Below, one piece after another: positions 59,765 to 64,000 of a DNA stretch of 64,000 nt. Each line of letters starts with the position of its first letter. Position 1 is the first letter of the stretch. The notes below the pieces were generated by a model. It worked only from the letters and a program-made list of their open reading frames with translations. It was not told the origin of the DNA and did no database searches. A program made the position numbers and the translations under genes. This DNA is from Flavobacterium eburneipallidum (GTDB lineage: Bacteria; Bacteroidota; Bacteroidia; Flavobacteriales; Flavobacteriaceae), in assembly GCF_027111355.2 (NCBI RefSeq), contig NZ_CP114291.2, positions 496,001 through 560,000 of the forward strand, written 5' to 3'.

Positions 59765-61240
59765 TTAAATCTTCTTCCTCATTCTAGCCACAGGAATATC
59801 CAGTTGTTCACGGTATTTTGCAATGGTTCTTCTAGCAATAGGATAGCCTTTTTCTTTAAGAATTTCTGCTAATTGATCGTCTGGAAGCGGTTTGCGTTTG
59901 TCTTCTTCTTCGATGGTGTTTTTTAGAATTTTCTTGATTTCAAGGGTCGAAACATCTTCGCCTTGGTCGTTTTTCATGGCTTCCGAGAAGAATTCTTTAA
60001 TCAGTTTTGTGCCATAAGGTGTTTCTACATATTTGCTATTGGCCACACGAGAAATGGTCGAAATGTCTAAACCAACCATATCGGCGATGTCTTTTAATAT
60101 CATTGGTTTTAGCTTGGTTTCGTCGCCTTCCAAGAAGTATTCTTGTTGATAGTGCATAATGGCATTCATGGTTACATAAAGCGTTTCCTGACGTTGTTTG
60201 ATGGCATCAATAAACCATTTGGCTGAATCCAGTTTTTGTTTGATAAACTGCACCGCATCTTTTTGAGCCGTCGATTTGTCACGTGAACTTTTATAGGTTT
60301 GCATCATTTCCTGATAATCTTTGGAAACGTGTAGGGAAGGGGCATTTCTTCCGTTCAGCGTCAAAACCAATTCATCATCTTCTATTCGAATAGAAAAATC
60401 AGGAACAACATGCTCGGTAATTTTATTGCTTCCTGTAAAAGAACCCCCTGGTTTTGGGTTCAGTTTTTCAATTTCGTTGATGGCTGTTTTGAGTTGCTCA
60501 TTCGAAACTGCATATTTTTGCAACAGTTTGTCGTAATGTTTTTTGGTAAAAGCATCAAACTGATTTTCGATAATATCAATGGCCAATGCGATATATTCTG
60601 TAGGTGTTTTGTGTTTCAATTGCAACAACAAACATTCCTGTAAATCTCGTGCGCCAACGCCAGAAGGTTCCAATTCGTGGATAACATGCAACATTCTCTC
60701 AACGTTTTTCTCATCGGTGTAAATACCTTGAGTAAACGCCATATCATCAACCAAATCCTGCGTGCTACGGCGGATATAACCCATGTCGTCAATGCTTCCT
60801 ACTAAAAATTCGGCAATTTCACGCTCGTCATCATTCAGCATAAAAGTATTCAGCTGATTGATTAAATCCTGATGAAAACTGATTGGAGCAACCAATGGCG
60901 ATTCGCGTTCCTCATCGTCATCACTGTAATTATTGGCTTGGGTTTTGTAATCGGGCGTTTCGTCGCTGCTTAAATATTCGTCAATGTTGATGTCGCTAAT
61001 GTCTTCGCTATCGTTATCATCATAATCATCGAATTCATCATTAGCATCATCGTTGTTGAATTCGTCATTATCGTAAATTTCTTCCTCATCGGTACCCGAC
61101 TCCAATGCCGGATTCTCGTTCATTTCTTCCAACAATCGTTGTTCGAAGGCTTGCGTAGGCAATTGAATTAACTTCATCAACTGAATTTGTTGTGGAGATA
61201 ATTTTTGAGAAAGTTTAAGATTTAGAAATTGCTTGAGCAT
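59765..61240 (-). CDS. rpoN: RNA polymerase sigma-54 factor
   Basis: 491 residues. The N-terminal activator region (about 1-50) has the Gln- and Leu-rich QKLSPQQIQLMKLIQLPTQ segment. An acidic linker (about 55-105) is followed by the core-binding region and the C-terminal RpoN box ARRTIAKYREQLDIPVA near 470-486, which contacts the -24 element. It directs transcription that depends on AAA+ activators. The leader has a strong repeat, and asnS ends 81 bases upstream of its start on the same strand. Confidence 0.95.
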   Translation of the reverse strand: MLKQFLNLKLSQKLSPQQIQLMKLIQLPTQAFEQRLLEEMNENPALESGTDEEEIYDNDEFNNDDANDEFDDYDDNDSEDISDINIDEYLSSDETPDYKTQANNYSDDDEERESPLVAPISFHQDLINQLNTFMLNDDEREIAEFLVGSIDDMGYIRRSTQDLVDDMAFTQGIYTDEKNVERMLHVIHELEPSGVGARDLQECLLLQLKHKTPTEYIALAIDIIENQFDAFTKKHYDKLLQKYAVSNEQLKTAINEIEKLNPKPGGSFTGSNKITEHVVPDFSIRIEDDELVLTLNGRNAPSLHVSKDYQEMMQTYKSSRDKSTAQKDAVQFIKQKLDSAKWFIDAIKQRQETLYVTMNAIMHYQQEYFLEGDETKLKPMILKDIADMVGLDISTISRVANSKYVETPYGTKLIKEFFSEAMKNDQGEDVSTLEIKKILKNTIEEEDKRKPLPDDQLAEILKEKGYPIARRTIAKYREQLDIPVARMRKKI

Positions 61241-61250
61241 TTAGGTTAAT

Positions 61251-61316
61251 TGTTTAATCGGTTAATTGTTTAATTGGTTAATCATTTAAACAAATAAACA
61301 ATTAACCGATTAAACA
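61251..61316. repeat. Inverted repeat with TGTTTAATCGGTTAATTGTTT arms
   Basis: The 21-base arms 61251-61271 and 61296-61316 are perfect inverses. It fills the asnS-rpoN spacer and could terminate asnS or shape the rpoN leader. Confidence 0.75.
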
Positions 61317-61320
61317 TTTT

Positions 61321-62754
61321 TTAAAATTCTGCATTTTGTGGCGTTCTCGGAAAAGGAATTACGTCACGAATATTGGTCATTCCTGTTACAAAAAGGACTA
61401 ATCTTTCGAAACCTAATCCAAAACCAGAGTGAACTGCTGAACCAAATCTTCTAGTGTCCAAATACCACCATAATTCTTCTTCGTCGATTCCTAGAGCTTT
61501 CATTTTTTCGACCAAAACGTCAAAACGCTCTTCTCTTTGTGAACCTCCCACGATTTCTCCAATTCCTGGAAAAAGGATATCCATTGCACGAACCGTTTTT
61601 CCGTCTTCGTTCAAACGCATATAAAACGCTTTGATATTGGCCGGATAATCAAACAAAATTACGGGAGATTTAAAATGTTTTTCTACCAAATAACGTTCGT
61701 GTTCCGATTGTAAATCAGCTCCCCATTCGTTGATGATGTATTGAAATTTTTTCTTTTTGTTGGGAGTAGAATCTCTTAAAATATCAATCGCTTCGGTGTA
61801 AGAAACCCGTTTGAAATTGTTCTCCAACACAAAGTTCAGTTTTTCAAGCAAAGTCATTTCGCTTCTTTCGGCTTGTGGTTTTGATTTTTCTTCTTCCAAT
61901 AATCGTCCTTCCAGAAATTTCAAATCGTCTGCACAATTGTCTATCGCATATTTGATTACGTACTGAATAAAATCTTCGGCCAAGTCCATATTGTCATCCA
62001 AATTATTGAAAGCCACTTCAGGTTCAATCATCCAAAATTCAGCTAAATGACGAGAAGTGTTCGAATTCTCCGCTCGGAATGTGGGTCCAAAAGTATAAAT
62101 CTGTCCCAAAGCCATCGCAAAAGTTTCTCCTTCTAATTGACCAGAAACGGTTAAGTTGGTATGTTTTCCGAAGAAATCTTTTTTATAATCGATGTTGCCT
62201 TCTTCATTTTTGGGTAAATTATCTAATGGCAACGAAGTCACTTGGAACATTTCTCCAGCTCCTTCTGCATCGGCTCCAGTGATAATTGGTGTATTCACAT
62301 AGACAAAACCTTTTTGCTGAAAATAGCTGTGAACGGCGAAAGACAAAACTGAACGCACCCGCATAATCGCTCCAAAAGCATTGGTTCGAACTCTTAAATG
62401 TGCGTTTTCACGCAGGAATTCCAAGGAATGTTTTTTAGGTTGCATCGGGAATTTTTCTGCATCCGAATCGCCAAGGATTTCGATTTTTTTAACCTGAATT
62501 TCATATTTCTGACCTGCACCTTTACTTTCTACCAAATCTCCTGTAACCGAAATTGCTGCTCCAGTGGTGATTCTTTTCAGTATTTCTTCGGACGTATTTT
62601 CAAAATCGACGACACATTGTATGTTATTGATGGTCGAACCATCGTTCAACGCAATAAATTGATTGTTTCTAAAAGTTCTTACCCAACCTTTTGCATTGAC
62701 TTCGTGAAGTAATGTTGGGCTGTTTAGTAAGTCTTTAACTCTGGTGTGTCTCAT
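61321..62754 (-). CDS. asnS: Asparagine--tRNA ligase
   Basis: 477 residues. The N-terminal OB-fold anticodon domain (about 15-105) contains the [18 protein letters not shown] segment. The class II core has the [19 protein letters not shown] motif 2 near 223-241 and the final [15 protein letters not shown] motif 3. It charges tRNA-Asn. The upstream leader has a TTTTAGA heptamer tract. Confidence 0.94.
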   Translation of the reverse strand: MRHTRVKDLLNSPTLLHEVNAKGWVRTFRNNQFIALNDGSTINNIQCVVDFENTSEEILKRITTGAAISVTGDLVESKGAGQKYEIQVKKIEILGDSDAEKFPMQPKKHSLEFLRENAHLRVRTNAFGAIMRVRSVLSFAVHSYFQQKGFVYVNTPIITGADAEGAGEMFQVTSLPLDNLPKNEEGNIDYKKDFFGKHTNLTVSGQLEGETFAMALGQIYTFGPTFRAENSNTSRHLAEFWMIEPEVAFNNLDDNMDLAEDFIQYVIKYAIDNCADDLKFLEGRLLEEEKSKPQAERSEMTLLEKLNFVLENNFKRVSYTEAIDILRDSTPNKKKKFQYIINEWGADLQSEHERYLVEKHFKSPVILFDYPANIKAFYMRLNEDGKTVRAMDILFPGIGEIVGGSQREERFDVLVEKMKALGIDEEELWWYLDTRRFGSAVHSGFGLGFERLVLFVTGMTNIRDVIPFPRTPQNAEF

Positions 62755-62818
62755 TTTAATTTTAGATTTTAGAATGCTGATTTTAGTTTATTGAAAAATA
62801 AGGGTTTCAATCGAATTA

Positions 62819-62826
62819 CAAATATA
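62819..62826 (-). promoter_or_regulatory. asnS promoter -7 box
   Basis: On the minus strand, TATATTTG lies 65 bases upstream of the asnS ATG and fits TAnnTTTG. Confidence 0.4.
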
Positions 62827-62960
62827 ATCGATTTGTTTGGAAAGTCATTGGATGAATTGCTCTATTCAGGAGGTATTCCTCGCTTTTCATTATTTTATTC
62901 CATTAAAAAACATTTCAATATTTAGCTGTATTTTTCTGTAAGAAATAGCATTAATAATTA

Positions 62961-62968
62961 TATATTTG
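62961..62968 (+). promoter_or_regulatory. Promoter -7 box of the HNH-like gene
   Basis: TATATTTG lies 25 bases before the ATG at 62993. It includes the TTG that would be the start of a longer frame, which supports choosing the ATG. Confidence 0.5.
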
Positions 62969-62992
62969 AAAACCCAATATGAATGTTCCAAC

Positions 62993-63427
62993 ATGATTGA
63001 CCCAAATCGTCCGTATAGCAGACTAGCTATTGATAAAATTTTCACCAAAACCAAAGCTACAATGCAACAAGCCGCACTTATTCGTGGCGGAGATGGATTA
63101 GCACTTTACACAGATGTTTACACAGGCAAAATTTTGCGTGGCGGCGATCTTTACGACTACGAACACTTGCGTTCCTCCGAAGCAGTTCACACCCAATTCA
63201 AATTTCACTTAACTGATGACCAAATAGCTTTAGTAGTTAATTGTCCCGAAAATGTGGGCGTTACTTTAAGAAGCATCAATCAATCCAAAGGAAAACGAAA
63301 AATGGAAGATTGGTTGAGTAATCCTGCTAATATAACTATTTATGGAATTGATTTGAAATTGACTTTAGCGAATTTGAAAAAAGCAGATGAGGGGATTGAG
63401 AGAATGGTTAGGAGTTTTAGAAAATAA
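62993..63427 (+). CDS. Putative HNH-type nuclease protein
   Basis: 144 residues from the ATG at 62993. The core GGDLYDYEHLRSSEAVHTQF, then LTDDQIALVVNCPENVGVTL, SINQSKGKRKMEDW matches the HNH-type fold found in polymorphic toxins and mobile-element nucleases. The usual DxH of DHIRSSE is YEH here, so the catalytic Asp is missing or replaced. No signal peptide and no obvious immunity gene are seen. A TTG at 62966 would extend it by nine residues, but it lies within the -7 box. It is the first gene of a possible accessory stretch. Confidence 0.65.
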   Translation: MIDPNRPYSRLAIDKIFTKTKATMQQAALIRGGDGLALYTDVYTGKILRGGDLYDYEHLRSSEAVHTQFKFHLTDDQIALVVNCPENVGVTLRSINQSKGKRKMEDWLSNPANITIYGIDLKLTLANLKKADEGIERMVRSFRK

Positions 63428-63432
63428 GTAAA

Positions 63433-64000
63433 ATGAAAAAAGAAAAAGATCATAAATCTATAATTACATTAATAGCTGTTTATATAATTACTGCTGATAA
63501 GCAAATAGATAATAAGGAACTTGATACTATTTACGCATATAATAAAAATTGTATTGATATTGAAAACGAAATAAATAATATTTTTTCTGATGATGATAAT
63601 AAAATTCTTTTGAGTGATTTGGTAAAAGAATTATCTTTTTTTCCTGACACTATAATTTATGAGGCTTATAATTTGTTCCTAGATATTATATATTCTGATG
63701 GATTTTGTCATATAAAAGAGCAAGAAAAATTAAACGAGATAAAAAAAATACTACCTTTTAATGATTCAAGTTTAGCTATTTTAGAATTATCTTTTCTTGA
63801 AAAATCAAAAAAGTCTCTTTACAAAGAAGAAAAAAAGAAAGACGATAAGTTTTATAAAAAGGCAATTAACAATTCTGATCAATCAGATAAAAAAGAGAAA
63901 GAAATTTTATTGAATGGTCCTCAATTTGTGCAAAAAATAAAGCAAATTTCAAAGACAGCAAAGTTTGATTTAAAATTTGTTGAAGAGGTAATTTCCGAAT
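63433..64000 (+). CDS. TerB-like domain protein, 3' end outside the window
   Basis: The frame opens with ATG at 63433, five bases after the HNH-like gene stop, and stays open to the window edge (189 codons plus one base). The N-terminal third resembles a TerB/DjlA-type helical domain: ITADKQIDNKELDTIYAY near 19-36 and the IIYSDGFCHIKEQEKLNEI segment near 88-106. A charged, Lys-rich region follows. The base composition is more AT-rich than the window average. Function unknown. The short spacing suggests co-transcription with the HNH-like gene. Confidence 0.7.
   Translation, partial: MKKEKDHKSIITLIAVYIITADKQIDNKELDTIYAYNKNCIDIENEINNIFSDDDNKILLSDLVKELSFFPDTIIYEAYNLFLDIIYSDGFCHIKEQEKLNEIKKILPFNDSSLAILELSFLEKSKKSLYKEEKKKDDKFYKKAINNSDQSDKKEKEILLNGPQFVQKIKQISKTAKFDLKFVEEVISE

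Noticed and set aside
62966..62992. TTG start of the HNH-like gene
   Set aside because: The TTG is part of a TATATTTG -7 box, so translation from it is unlikely.

Overview
The window is low-GC DNA from a Bacteroidota genome, most likely Flavobacterium or a close relative. Evidence: a complete batABCDE locus, several secreted proteins with type IX secretion (T9SS) C-terminal sorting tails, promoters with the TAnnTTTG -7 box, a ribosomal protein S16 with a long acidic tail, and many short CACAAAG-, CTGAACACTGAATACTG- and TTAATCGGTTAATTG-type intergenic repeats. I saw no rRNA, tRNA, CRISPR array or recognisable transposase. Layout: 1-6742 is the bat (aerotolerance) operon, interrupted twice by small inverted-repeat-bounded GxxExxY cassettes, both dead. 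6920-9447 holds a LamG/T9SS surface protein and a small membrane-tail protein. 9511-15315 has cvpA and the suf Fe-S operon (sufA, B, C, D) with a four-helix-bundle cassette between sufC and sufD and a Uma2-like gene after sufD; sufS and sufE are not here. 15490-19796 is housekeeping: a GT51 glycosyltransferase, yicC, gmk, nadD. 19841-26453 is an accessory island: a soluble M48-like metalloprotease translationally coupled to an 1802-residue protein (pseudokinase, DUF4011, SF1 helicase, degenerate endonuclease, WGR). This is the best candidate for an undescribed, possibly defensive, system. 26628-32924 carries a LysR regulator divergent from a DJ-1-like protein and an iron alcohol dehydrogenase, then gpsA and pheS. 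33077-40661 has a minus-strand surface-protein operon (14 delta-60 repeats, a beta-helix protein, a four-repeat T9SS protein and a sorting-tail remnant) next to a NarL-type response regulator/histidine kinase operon. A 16-bp near-palindrome occurs upstream of both operons and may be the regulator's binding site. 40960-48904 has a metallo-beta-lactamase-fold hydrolase, a flavoprotein reductase, an SGNH lipoprotein, a second Fe-S set (ferredoxin, NifU-like, Mrp), an alkyltransferase-like protein, a LysE exporter, trmB and recX. 49110-53330 is a giant PA14/T9SS protein. 53488-62754 is mostly housekeeping: DUF3050, acyl-CoA dehydrogenase, trmN6-like, rimM, rpsP, a PorT-like protein, rpoN, asnS. 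62993-64000 starts another possible accessory stretch with an HNH-like gene and a truncated TerB-like gene. How it fits together: Fe-S assembly is represented by two sets (suf and NifU/Mrp/ferredoxin). Cell-envelope and T9SS cargo genes form a second theme. Small IR-bounded gene cassettes inside conserved operons are a third.
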